Shown here one piece after another: positions 42,833 through 50,856 of a stretch of 64,000 nucleotides of DNA (position 1 is its first letter; every line of letters starts with the position of its first letter). The position numbers and the translations under genes were made by a program. A model generated the notes under the pieces. It was not told where the DNA came from, did not search any database, and was given only the letters and a program-made list of their open reading frames with translations. The DNA comes from Actinophytocola glycyrrhizae (GTDB lineage: Bacteria; Actinomycetota; Actinomycetes; Mycobacteriales; Pseudonocardiaceae), in contig NZ_JBHSIS010000017.1 of the NCBI RefSeq assembly GCF_042653545.1, positions 62,001-126,000 of the forward strand. Reading direction: 5' to 3'.

Positions 42833-43699
42833 CTAAGCGTCCTTCGCGCAACGGAAGCCATGCGCGAAGCTGGACCAACCGTCCGGGTCGCCGTGCATCC
42901 GTTCGGTGCAGCGGACCTGGTAGCGGAAGTTCATCCACGATCCACCGCGGATCACCCGGTAACGGCCCACCGTGGCGTGCATCGTGGGATCGCACCGGGT
43001 CGACTCGTCGTACAGGTGGGACACCGTGGAGGTCCACTCGTAGACGTTGCCCGCCATGTCGGCGCAACCGTGCACGCTGTCGCCACGGCCGGAGAACGCG
43101 CCGACGGGCGTGCTCAACGGCACCGGTCCCCGCTTGGCGTGCAGCGTCAGCCACCACTCCCGCCACGAGTCGAGCGTGGTCAGCGTGCCGGCGTGGTATT
43201 CGGCGGTGTTGGCGTTGTCGCTTCGCCATTCGTCGCCCCACGGCCAGATCCGGACCTCGACGCCCCGCGCCGCGAACTCCCACTCCGCCTCGGTCGGCAG
43301 CCGCATGCCCGCCCAGGCCGCATACGCGTTGGCGTCGTTCCAGGACACGTTGACCACGGGGTGGTCGTCGTAGTCGTCCGGCACGATCCCGGGACCGCCC
43401 GGCTCGCGCCACCACACCCCCTCGTGCTCGGTCCAGCCGAAGTCGTCGTAGATCATGCCGAAACCACGCCGCTCGGCGTCGGTCACGTAGCCGGTCCGCC
43501 GCACGAACTCGGCGAACTCGGCCACGGTGACCGGGTGCCGCGCCATCCAGAACGGCTCGACCGTCCGCCTGATCTGCGGCGTCTCGTCACCGAACCATTC
43601 CCTCGGCAGCGGCTGGTCCGAGGCCAACATCCAGTCCACCAGCCATGGCGGCGACCCCTGCAGGAACTCGCCACCCGGCACGAGAACCATCTGCTCCAT
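42833..43699 (-). CDS. SUMF1/FGE-fold protein (EgtB/PvdO-like) without the FGE Cys pair
   Basis: A 288-residue formylglycine-generating-enzyme-fold protein. FWMARHPVTVAEFAEFV, LPTEAEWEFAARG, CADMAGNVYEWTS and RVIRGGSWMNFRYQ are the standard family blocks. In true FGE the segment after GGS holds two copper-binding Cys; here it reads WMNFRYQVRCT, so both equivalents are missing and sulfatase activation is unlikely. It lacks the N-terminal DinB part of EgtB. Relatives include iron-dependent C-S-bond-forming and oxidising enzymes. Flanked by a cysteine desulfurase and a sulfur carrier, a role in C-S bond formation is attractive but unproven. An in-frame ATG at 43735 is an alternative start. Confidence 0.85.
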   Translation of the reverse strand: MEQMVLVPGGEFLQGSPPWLVDWMLASDQPLPREWFGDETPQIRRTVEPFWMARHPVTVAEFAEFVRRTGYVTDAERRGFGMIYDDFGWTEHEGVWWREPGGPGIVPDDYDDHPVVNVSWNDANAYAAWAGMRLPTEAEWEFAARGVEVRIWPWGDEWRSDNANTAEYHAGTLTTLDSWREWWLTLHAKRGPVPLSTPVGAFSGRGDSVHGCADMAGNVYEWTSTVSHLYDESTRCDPTMHATVGRYRVIRGGSWMNFRYQVRCTERMHGDPDGWSSFAHGFRCAKDA

Positions 43700-43751
43700 C
43701 GCTGAATCGTCGCCTTTCCCACAGGTCTGCGGCATCCGACTGTCTCGCTGC

Positions 43752-44897
43752 TCAGGCCGCGGGGCGTTCCCGCGAGTCATGTCCGGTGGCCGCGGCCACC
43801 AGCCGCGCGGCACGGACGACCTCGTCCCGTCCGGTGAAGCGCCCGACGCTCACCCGGATGCTGCCCATGATCCGTTCCGGTGACAGGCCGAGCGCGGTCA
43901 GCACGTAGGACGGCTCCTCGGACGCGCTGTTGCACGCCGAACCGGTCGAGACCGCGACGTCGGTGAGGGAGGCCAGCAACCACTGCGCGTCCACCCCGGT
44001 CAGGGACAGGCTGACGGCGTGCGGGAGGAAGCCGGGGCCGGTCCCGCTGTTCAGCTCGAAGTCGACCAGGTGGGACAGCTCGTCGAGGAACACGGCACGC
44101 AGTCCGGCGAGGCGGCGCGACTCCTCGGTCCGGTGCTCGGCCAGGAGCTCCACGGCGGCGCCGAGCCCGACGATCCCCGCCGTGTTGAGCGTGCCGGCCC
44201 GCAGCCCGCGCTCCTGCCCGCCGCCGTGGCAGAGCGGCACGAGGTCCATTCTGCCGGTGAGGTCGTCGGACACGTACAACACGCCGACCCCCTTCGGCCC
44301 GTAGATCTTGTGACCGGACATGCTGAGGAGGTCGACGCCGAGCTCGTCGACGTCGATGTCGACATACCCCGCGCCCTGCGTGGCGTCGCAGTGGAACGGC
44401 ACGCCGGCGTGCCGCGTCACCCTGCCGATCTCCGCGATCGGCTGGATCGTCGACACCTCGTTGTTCGCGAGCATCACCGAGACCAGCGCGGTGTCCGCGC
44501 GCAGGCTCTCGGCGACCTGCCGCGCCGAGACCCGTCCCTCGCCGTCCACCGGCAGCACGGTCACGTCGTAGCCCTCGACGCCCAGGAAAGCGCAACAGTC
44601 AAGCACTGACTTGTGCTCGACCGCCGTCGTGACGACATGGCCGCGGCGCCGGTTCGCGACGCCTTTGATGGCGAGGTTGTTCGCCTCGGTGGCACCCGAG
44701 GTGAAGTAGATCTCGCTCTTGCGCGCGCCGAGGAAACGCGCGACCACGCCACGTGCCTTGTCGATCAGCGCAGCGACCGCCACGCCCGCCCGGTGCGGGC
44801 TTCCCGGGTTCGCAAACTGGCGCTCGCTGACGCTCGTCATCTCCGCCAGCACGATCGGATCGATGGGTGTGGTCGCCTGGTGATCGAGGTAGATCAT
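43752..44897 (-). CDS. Cysteine desulfurase, IscS/NifS family
   Basis: A 381-residue PLP enzyme starting MIYLDHQATTP. The PLP Lys is in SMSGHKIYGPKG (K197), the His before the cofactor in AVEHKSVL, and the persulfide-forming Cys in STGSACNSASEEPS (C322). It removes sulfur from L-cysteine as an enzyme-bound persulfide and leaves alanine. The ATG chosen has GGAGAG directly upstream. It is the first gene of the three-gene sulfur operon. Having a dedicated copy here, not next to isc/suf genes, argues for sulfur supply to the product rather than housekeeping Fe-S assembly. Confidence 0.92.
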   Translation of the reverse strand: MIYLDHQATTPIDPIVLAEMTSVSERQFANPGSPHRAGVAVAALIDKARGVVARFLGARKSEIYFTSGATEANNLAIKGVANRRRGHVVTTAVEHKSVLDCCAFLGVEGYDVTVLPVDGEGRVSARQVAESLRADTALVSVMLANNEVSTIQPIAEIGRVTRHAGVPFHCDATQGAGYVDIDVDELGVDLLSMSGHKIYGPKGVGVLYVSDDLTGRMDLVPLCHGGGQERGLRAGTLNTAGIVGLGAAVELLAEHRTEESRRLAGLRAVFLDELSHLVDFELNSGTGPGFLPHAVSLSLTGVDAQWLLASLTDVAVSTGSACNSASEEPSYVLTALGLSPERIMGSIRVSVGRFTGRDEVVRAARLVAAATGHDSRERPAA

Positions 44898-44943
44898 AGC
44901 TCTCCATAGCCCTTCGTCATCCGCAGTCATCCGCACTTCTTGG

Positions 44944-45115
44944 TCAGGCAGCGCGGTCGGCTGCGCTCCCACCGGTCGCGCTCACGACATGGCGCGGGGT
45001 GTTCTGGTACGCGGCCAGACCGGCCGTCCTGCCGGACACGCGGGCGGGGCTCACCGTGCCGTCCTCGACGAACAGGTCCGCGATGGTGTCCGCCTCCCCG
45101 TGGGCTGCGTGGGCA
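44944..45115 (-). pseudogene. Relic of an SgcJ/EcaC-like gene with central deletion
   Basis: Translated on the minus strand, the segment contains ADLFVEDGT followed after only fifteen residues by LAAYQNTPRH and the Ala-rich end, finishing at a stop. These match the N-terminal and C-terminal parts of the intact SgcJ-like protein at 58239 (ADLFVEDGT... LAAYQNSPRH), which has about 77 residues between them. A 28-nt stretch covering the first block is identical in DNA. The normal start is gone. It is a recently broken paralogue with an internal deletion, left just upstream of the cysteine desulfurase. Confidence 0.75.
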
Positions 45116-45416
45116 TCCGCCGATGTTTTGATTCGACATTGCCTTGGCAGGACCGAAAGCGCATCTCCGGACTTGCGAATTCCCTTGTGGCACAAAGGGC
45201 AGGGACGGCACCGCAGGTACGAACGCCCACCGCAACGGGGGAGATGTGCCGGGTGGCGGCGGGTGTGAGGCTGGCCGCGCGGCTGAGTCGCCCCCGTCCG
45301 GTGCGGGTGGTTCTCCCGCGCGCGAAGCAGGGCACGTCAGAGGATGCGTTGCCCGCACGGCTCGCACGAGGATCTCAGGACCACACGGCCACAACGAGGA
45401 CGAGCGAGGTCCAACC
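45116..45416. other. Intergenic, no gene seen
   Basis: About 300 nt between the SgcJ-like relic and the exported flavin oxidase. It should hold the promoter for the oxidase and for the divergent sulfur operon. No structured repeat or conserved box stood out. Confidence 0.4.
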
Positions 45417-46946
45417 ATGCCAAACCGTCGGGACTTCCTGCGACTGGGCGCCGGTGCCGGTGCGGCCGCGGTGATCGGCACGCCGCTCGCGGCCGCCACC
45501 GCGAGCGGCGCGGTGCCATCCGGTCGTCGCCGGGCTGTCAACTGGGCGGCGTTACGCCGCCACCTCGCGGGCGACGTGGTCCTGCCGGGTGAAGCGGACT
45601 ACGAGCGGGCCCGCCAGGTGGCGAGCACCCAGTTCGACGCGATCCGGCCGCAGGCCGTCGCGTTCTGCGAGTCGAGCGCCGACGTGGCGACGGTCGTGCG
45701 CTTCGCCGGGGACCACGCGCTGCACACGGTCCCGCGCAGCGGCGGGCACAGCTTCGGCGGCTACTCGACCACCGACGGCGTGGTCCTGGACGTCTCCCGG
45801 ATGAACCAGATCCAGGTCAACGGCGCCACCGTCACCGTCGGCTCGGGTACCCAGCAGATCGACGCGCTCGCGGCGCTGTCCCCGCGCGGACTCATGCTCG
45901 CCGGCGGGCAGTGCGCGACGGTCGGCGTCGGCGGTTTCCTGCAGGGCGGCGGGATCGGGATGCTGACCCGCAAGGTCGGCCTCGGTGCCGACCGCATGGT
46001 CAGTGCCAGGGTCGTGCTGGCCGACGGCCGGGCGGTGCGCGCGTCCAGGCGCGAGAACGCCGACCTGTTCTGGGCACTGCGCGGCAACGGCGGCGGCAAC
46101 TACGGAGTGATCACGAGCTACGAGCTCAAGCCCGTGCGGGTCGCCTCGATGGTCAACTACATCGTCGCCTGGCCCGTCGACGCGGCGAAGCAGGTCGTCG
46201 AGTCGTGGCAGCCGTGGGCGATCGGCTCGCCGTGGGACCTCGGCGCCTCGCTGGCGGTGTACACCCCCGACGCCGCGACCGTGCCGCCGTCGGTGGTCGC
46301 GTTCGGCGCGTGGTTCGGCTCGCCCGCCGAGCTCGACCGCATGCTCGACGCACTCGTCGCGCAGGTCGGGGTCGCGCCCGCCGCACGCGTGGTGGCCCAG
46401 AAGACGCCCTACGACGCGATGATGGAGTGGTACGGCTGCACACAGCTGACCACCGAGCAGTGCCACCGGGTCGGCTACTCACCGGAAGCACAGATGCCGA
46501 GGACGAACTTCTACCAGACCCGCAACCGGATGTTCGCCGGTCCGGTGCCCGAGGTGGACGATCTGCTCAGTGCGTTCGAGACCGACGCACGCGCGGGCCA
46601 GTTCCGGATGCTGTACTTCGAGACCCTCGGCGGCAAGGCCGGTGTCCCGAGCAGGCGCTCGACCGCCTATGTCCACCGGAACACCGAGATGCTGTGCGGC
46701 TACTCGATCTCACTGACCTCCCCGGACTACACCGCCGAGGACACCGCGGCCTGCAGGCAGTGGCTCGCGGGCGGCTTCGCCGCGCTGGACCCGCACTCAC
46801 TCGGCGAGAGCTACCAGAACTTCATCGACCCGGCGCTCCCGAACTGGCAGGACGCGTACTACGCGGAGAACTACCGGAAGCTGGTCGCGGTCAGGCATCG
46901 CTACGACCCGCACCGGTTCTTCCACTTCGACCGCGCCATCGGCTAG
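45417..46946 (+). CDS. Tat-exported bicovalent FAD oxidase (BBE family)
   Basis: A 509-residue flavin oxidase. The N-terminus MPNRRDFLRLGAGAGAAAVIG is a twin-arginine signal, so the folded enzyme is exported. SGGHSFGG gives the 8-alpha-histidyl site (H111) and GGQCATVG the 6-S-cysteinyl site (C166), so both covalent FAD links should form. The C-terminal RHRYDPHRFFHF is typical. The best-known exported relatives oxidise sugar units of glycosylated antibiotics outside the cell (aclacinomycin oxidoreductase type), which would fit a nitrosugar-bearing product. A GAGGT site precedes the ATG. It converges with the sugar C-methyltransferase gene. Confidence 0.9.
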   Translation: MPNRRDFLRLGAGAGAAAVIGTPLAAATASGAVPSGRRRAVNWAALRRHLAGDVVLPGEADYERARQVASTQFDAIRPQAVAFCESSADVATVVRFAGDHALHTVPRSGGHSFGGYSTTDGVVLDVSRMNQIQVNGATVTVGSGTQQIDALAALSPRGLMLAGGQCATVGVGGFLQGGGIGMLTRKVGLGADRMVSARVVLADGRAVRASRRENADLFWALRGNGGGNYGVITSYELKPVRVASMVNYIVAWPVDAAKQVVESWQPWAIGSPWDLGASLAVYTPDAATVPPSVVAFGAWFGSPAELDRMLDALVAQVGVAPAARVVAQKTPYDAMMEWYGCTQLTTEQCHRVGYSPEAQMPRTNFYQTRNRMFAGPVPEVDDLLSAFETDARAGQFRMLYFETLGGKAGVPSRRSTAYVHRNTEMLCGYSISLTSPDYTAEDTAACRQWLAGGFAALDPHSLGESYQNFIDPALPNWQDAYYAENYRKLVAVRHRYDPHRFFHFDRAIG

Positions 46947-46984
46947 TCGGTTTCGGCGACCGTGTGCTGGTCGACGGCGTTGGC

Positions 46985-47043
46985 AGTGCCCTGAAAGGCG
47001 CGTTCAGGGCGCTGGGCGCCCTGAACGCGCCTTTCAGGGCACT
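46985..47043. repeat. Perfect 28-bp inverted repeat with 3-nt loop (dispersed element / terminator)
   Basis: Arms 46985-47012 and 47016-47043 are exact complements, starting AGTGCCCTGAAAGGCGCG. It belongs to the same palindrome family as the copies at 15.70, 40.65 and 56.72 kb. It lies 39 nt after the flavin oxidase stop and can terminate transcription from both sides. Confidence 0.8.
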
Positions 47044-47091
47044 TGTTGTCTCGGGCTCCCGGCCTGTCTGTTCGGCGAGGACACCGCCACA

Positions 47092-47130
47092 CGGGAAGAC
47101 CGGCCAGCCTGGGGCTGGCCGGTCTTCCCG
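47092..47130 (-). terminator. Hairpin terminator of the sugar operon
   Basis: A 16-bp stem CGGGAAGACCGGCCAG with its exact complement and a 7-nt loop. It lies 18 nt past the stop codon of the minus-strand sugar C-methyltransferase gene. Confidence 0.85.
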
Positions 47131-47148
47131 CGCGGCGCCGGTTCTGGG

Positions 47149-48396
47149 TCAGACCACGTGCACGTCCGGCACGTACAGCAGCCACCGGCCGCCGTTCGCG
47201 ACGAACTCCTGCTCCTTGGCCATGATCTCCTCGGCGTGGTTCCACGCGAACAGCAGTGCGTAGTCGGGGTAGTTCTCGGCGAAGTCCCACGGGGGCCGCA
47301 CCGGGATGCGCTGCCCGGGGGTGACGAGCCCCTGCTTCGCGACCGTCGAGTCGCTGATGAACTCGACCAAATCCGGCCCGATGCCGCAGAAGTTGAGCAC
47401 CGTGGCGCTCTTCGCGGTCGCGCCGTAGCCGACAACGCGACGGCCCTCGGCGCGCAGCGCGGTCAGCTTCGCGACGAGGGCCGTCCGGATCTCCCGCACG
47501 CCCCGTGCGAACTCCCGCAGCGTCGCCGCGGCCGTGAGCTCGCGCTCGGCCTCCTCCGCCAGCAGCGCCGTGACCGCCGCCGACGGCGTGCGCGCGCCGA
47601 GCCGCGCGATCGTGTAGCGCACCTCGCCGCCGTGCACCGGCAGCCGCCGCACGTCCACCAGGTCGAAGCCGAACCGGTTCGCCACCGCCTGCACCGAGCG
47701 TGCGGAGAACAGGTAGAAGTGCTCGTCGTAGATCTGGTCGAACGACCGCTTCTCGATGATGTCGCCGAGGTAGGGGTCCTCGAAGACGAACACGCCGTTC
47801 GGTCCGAGCAACGCGTCCACGCCGCGGAAGATCGAGTCCAGGTACGGGATGTGGCAGATCGTGTTGGCCGAGTAGATGACGTCGGCCGGCCCGTCGACGG
47901 CGGCCGTCTCCCGTGCCGTCGACTCCTCGAAGAAGTCGTTGCGCACCCGGACACCCGCGGCCCTGGCCATCTCGGCCACCTTGCCGGACGGCTCGAAGCC
48001 CAGGTGGCGGACACCTGCCTCGGCGACGGTCCTGAGCATGACACCGTCGTTGCTGCCGATCTCGACGATGAACGGGTCGGGGCCGGTCAGTTCGGTCTCC
48101 AGGAAGCCCTTCGCCACGCCGGAGAAGTACTCGGTCATGTACCGCGAGCCGGTCGAGGTGAACGGGTAGTCCTCGTGGAACATCTCGTCCCTCGGCACCT
48201 CCTCGACCAGCTGCACCATCGTGCACGTGGTGCAGTGGCCGACGGCGAGCCGGAAGAAGAACTCGCCGGAGGTGTCCTCCTGGGTGCGGAAACGCTGGGA
48301 AACGGGCTGGCTGCCCAGGTCGAGGAACTCCTCGACCTGACCACCGCAGACCCGGCAGGTGACGTCGGGTGGGGTCGTGCTGTCCCGATCGGTCAC
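47149..48396 (-). CDS. NDP-hexose 3-C-methyltransferase (TylCIII/EvaC type)
   Basis: A 415-residue SAM enzyme of the sugar C-methyltransferase family. An N-terminal zinc-binding region has Cys 14, 17, 55 and 58 (CRVCGG, CTTC). The SAM site VEIGSNDGVML follows, then the HICHIP-like block NTICHIPYLDS and a C-terminal domain with GYGATAKSATVLN. It adds a methyl group to C3 of a dTDP-3-amino-4-keto-2,3,6-trideoxyhexose, or its 3-keto form. The GTG start is preceded by GAGGAGG. It is the last gene of the minus-strand sugar operon and ends before a strong terminator. Confidence 0.9.
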   Translation of the reverse strand: MTDRDSTTPPDVTCRVCGGQVEEFLDLGSQPVSQRFRTQEDTSGEFFFRLAVGHCTTCTMVQLVEEVPRDEMFHEDYPFTSTGSRYMTEYFSGVAKGFLETELTGPDPFIVEIGSNDGVMLRTVAEAGVRHLGFEPSGKVAEMARAAGVRVRNDFFEESTARETAAVDGPADVIYSANTICHIPYLDSIFRGVDALLGPNGVFVFEDPYLGDIIEKRSFDQIYDEHFYLFSARSVQAVANRFGFDLVDVRRLPVHGGEVRYTIARLGARTPSAAVTALLAEEAERELTAAATLREFARGVREIRTALVAKLTALRAEGRRVVGYGATAKSATVLNFCGIGPDLVEFISDSTVAKQGLVTPGQRIPVRPPWDFAENYPDYALLFAWNHAEEIMAKEQEFVANGGRWLLYVPDVHVV

Positions 48397-48433
48397 GGGT
48401 AACCTCCTCAGTCGTTCGGTTCGATGGCGCGGC

Positions 48434-49546
48434 TCAGAGGTCCGCGATCACGTCGCGGAGCGCGCCGATCACCTTGTCCTGGGTGTGTTCGGGCAGCGAC
48501 GGGTACATGGGCAGCGAGAAGATCTCGCCGGCGAGTCGTTCGGTGACCGGCAGCGAGCCGGTGGCGTAACCGAGGTGGGCGAACCCGGTCATCGTGTGCA
48601 CCGGCCACGGGTAGCTGATGTTGAGCGCGATGTCGTAGGCCTTCAGCCGCTCGATGATCTCGTCGCGGCGGGGGTGGCGGACCACGTACACGTAGTACAC
48701 GTGCTCGTTCCCGGGTGCCGTGGCAGGCAGGCGCAGCCCGGCGAGGTCACCGAGTCCCTCGGCGTACCGGTCGGCGATCGCCTGCCGGGCCGCCACATAG
48801 TCGTCGAGGCGGCGCAGCTTGCGGCGCAGGATCTCGGCCTGCAGCTCGTCGAGACGGCAGTTGTGGCCGGGCGTGGCGACCACGTAGTACTGCTTCTCCA
48901 TGCCGTAGTAGCGCAGCCTGCGCATGTTCTCGTCCACTGTGGAGTCACGGGTGAGCACCGCGCCCCCGTCGCCGTACCCGCCGAGGACCTTGGTGGGGTA
49001 GAAGGAGAACGCGGCGGCGTCGCCCATCGTCCCCGCCTGCCGGCCGTGGTGGCTCGCGCCGTGGGCCTGCGCGCAGTCCTCCAGCAGCACGAGGCCGTGC
49101 TCGTCGGCCAGCCTGCGCAGCGGGCCCATGTCGACGCACTGCCCGTAGAGGTGCACCGGCACCAGTGCCTTGGTGCGCGGCGTGATCGCGGCCGCGACCT
49201 GCTCGACGTCCATCAGGAAGTCCTCCTCCCTGATGTCCACGAACACCGGTGTCGCACCGGTTCCGTCGATGGCGACCACGGTCGGCGCCGCCGTGTTGGA
49301 CACGGTGATCACCTCGTCACCCGGGCCGACACCGAGTGCCTGCAGGCCGAGCTTGACCGCGTTGGTCCCGTTGTCGACGCCCGTGCAGAGTCCGCCGCCG
49401 TGGTACTCGGCGAACTCCGCCTCGAACCCGCTCACGCTCTGCCCGAGCACGAGGTGACCCGACTCGAAGACCGTCGTGACCGCGTCGAGCAGGTCCGACT
49501 TCTCCTTCTCGTACTCCAGCAGGTAGTCCCAGACCCGAGTCGTCAC
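48434..49546 (-). CDS. DegT/DnrJ/EryC1 sugar 3-aminotransferase (EvaB type)
   Basis: A 370-residue PLP-dependent sugar aminotransferase. The cofactor Lys is in SFYPTKVLGGYGDGG (K186), and LEDCAQAHGA and NCRLDELQAEIL are family signatures. It should install the amino group at C3 of the dTDP-keto-deoxysugar made by the 2,3-dehydratase, with glutamate as donor. The GTG start has AAGGAG upstream. It is packed 10 nt after the N-oxygenase gene, whose substrate would be this amine. Confidence 0.9.
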   Translation of the reverse strand: MTTRVWDYLLEYEKEKSDLLDAVTTVFESGHLVLGQSVSGFEAEFAEYHGGGLCTGVDNGTNAVKLGLQALGVGPGDEVITVSNTAAPTVVAIDGTGATPVFVDIREEDFLMDVEQVAAAITPRTKALVPVHLYGQCVDMGPLRRLADEHGLVLLEDCAQAHGASHHGRQAGTMGDAAAFSFYPTKVLGGYGDGGAVLTRDSTVDENMRRLRYYGMEKQYYVVATPGHNCRLDELQAEILRRKLRRLDDYVAARQAIADRYAEGLGDLAGLRLPATAPGNEHVYYVYVVRHPRRDEIIERLKAYDIALNISYPWPVHTMTGFAHLGYATGSLPVTERLAGEIFSLPMYPSLPEHTQDKVIGALRDVIADL

Positions 49547-49556
49547 GAGAGCTCCT

Positions 49557-50822
49557 TCACCTGGTTGCTTCCGCGGACCGTGCGGCCCGGACGTTCATGT
49601 AGTTGCTGTCGTGGTCGAGCCCGAGTGCCTGGGCGCTGAGGTAGTCGACGCCGTCTGGGTAGGTGTAGGGCTGCATGAAGCTGCCCGCGCGGGCATCCCG
49701 GTAGAGCCGGGCGAGCGGGTGCGCCGCGGTGTAGGAGGCGCCGCCGACCAGCGTCACGCAGTCGCCGACGATCTCCGGCACCACCTTGTTGGCGTGCTGC
49801 TTGGCGTACTGGAACGGCAGCATCATGAGCCTGCCGCGCTCGGCGAGGTCCCCGCTGAGGTCCACGTTGGCGATGTCCGCGTTGGACAGTGCGGAGCCGA
49901 CGGTGGCGCGCAGGGCGTAGAGCCGCGTGTCGATCTCGGCGACGAGCGTGCGGACCGCCGCGGCCGGGGTGCCGCGCCGCCGCGCCACGGCCGCCACCGC
50001 GATGTCGCGCGCGGCCTGTGCGATCCCGACGTAGACACCGAGGTTCGTGCAGGAGCTGACCGTCTGCCCGGCCAGCCCAACGTCACTCCGTGCCCCCACC
50101 ACGCCGCGCAGCAGGACGTTCTCGTCCGGCAGCCGGCAGTTCTCGAAGACGATGTCGACGGTGCCCGACGCCCGCATGCCGAGGCCGTCCCAGTTGTCGA
50201 GGACCGTCATCCCCGGCGTGTCCCTGGCCAGCACCGGTGCGGCCAGCCGGTGCGGCTCGCCATCGACCCGCGTCTCGGCGGACACGATCACGTGCCTGGC
50301 GACCTGGGCCATGGTCACCAGCGTCTTGCGGCCGTTGAGCAGCCAGCCGCCCGACCCGTCCGGGGTCAGCGTGGTGACCCCGGAGTGGTGGTCCTTCACC
50401 CCGCCGCACACCGGGTCGCCCGCGGCCATCAGCTTCAACACCCGTGCGGCCAGCTCGCTTGCCGCGGGCGAACCGTGCTTCCACTCGTACTGGAAGGTCA
50501 GGCCCCGGCTGAACTGGGCGTGCAGCACGAGCGCCGTCGACGCGTCCGCTTCGGCGATCCTGCTCAGCACGACCGCGACGTCGTAGAGGCTGCGCACGCC
50601 GACACCGCCCAGCTCGGCGGGCACCGTGCCACCCAGCACACCGTTTCGGCCGTACGCCTCGATGACCTCGGCCGGCAGTGTGCCCGCGCGGTCGTGCTCG
50701 GCCGCGCCGGCACGCACGGCCGGGAGGTGCTCGTCGACCAGGTCGAGCAGCGCGCGCCCCTCGTCGGTGACCGGCTGGTGGAGCGCGCCGGACGCCTTGT
50801 GGATCACGGTATCGGTCAGCAT
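49557..50822 (-). CDS. Amino-sugar N-oxygenase / nitrososynthase (ORF36-KijD3-DnmZ type)
   Basis: A 421-residue acyl-CoA dehydrogenase-fold flavoenzyme. LPAEVIEAYGRNGVLGGTVPAELGG, VCGGVKDHHSGVTTLTP and WDGLGMRASGTVDIVFENC fit the group that double-oxidises the amine of dTDP-3-amino-3-C-methyl sugars to the nitroso level with FMNH2 and O2. The genetic setting (C-methyltransferase, aminotransferase, 2,3-dehydratase) is the same as in evernitrose, rubranitrose and kijanose clusters. It shows no marks of a CoA-ester dehydrogenase. A nitro sugar would then arise by further oxidation. Confidence 0.88.
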   Translation of the reverse strand: MLTDTVIHKASGALHQPVTDEGRALLDLVDEHLPAVRAGAAEHDRAGTLPAEVIEAYGRNGVLGGTVPAELGGVGVRSLYDVAVVLSRIAEADASTALVLHAQFSRGLTFQYEWKHGSPAASELAARVLKLMAAGDPVCGGVKDHHSGVTTLTPDGSGGWLLNGRKTLVTMAQVARHVIVSAETRVDGEPHRLAAPVLARDTPGMTVLDNWDGLGMRASGTVDIVFENCRLPDENVLLRGVVGARSDVGLAGQTVSSCTNLGVYVGIAQAARDIAVAAVARRRGTPAAAVRTLVAEIDTRLYALRATVGSALSNADIANVDLSGDLAERGRLMMLPFQYAKQHANKVVPEIVGDCVTLVGGASYTAAHPLARLYRDARAGSFMQPYTYPDGVDYLSAQALGLDHDSNYMNVRAARSAEATR

Positions 50823-50856
50823 GTCGTTCCCACCAGCTCCTAGTTCACGGACCCGC

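Noticed and set aside
42833..43699. Formylglycine-generating enzyme / sulfatase activator
   Set aside because: Both Cys of the copper site are absent and no sulfatase gene is nearby, so only the SUMF1 fold is claimed.
49557..50822. Acyl-CoA dehydrogenase of fatty-acid metabolism
   Set aside because: Operon context with aminosugar genes and family-specific blocks favour the amino-sugar N-oxygenase group.
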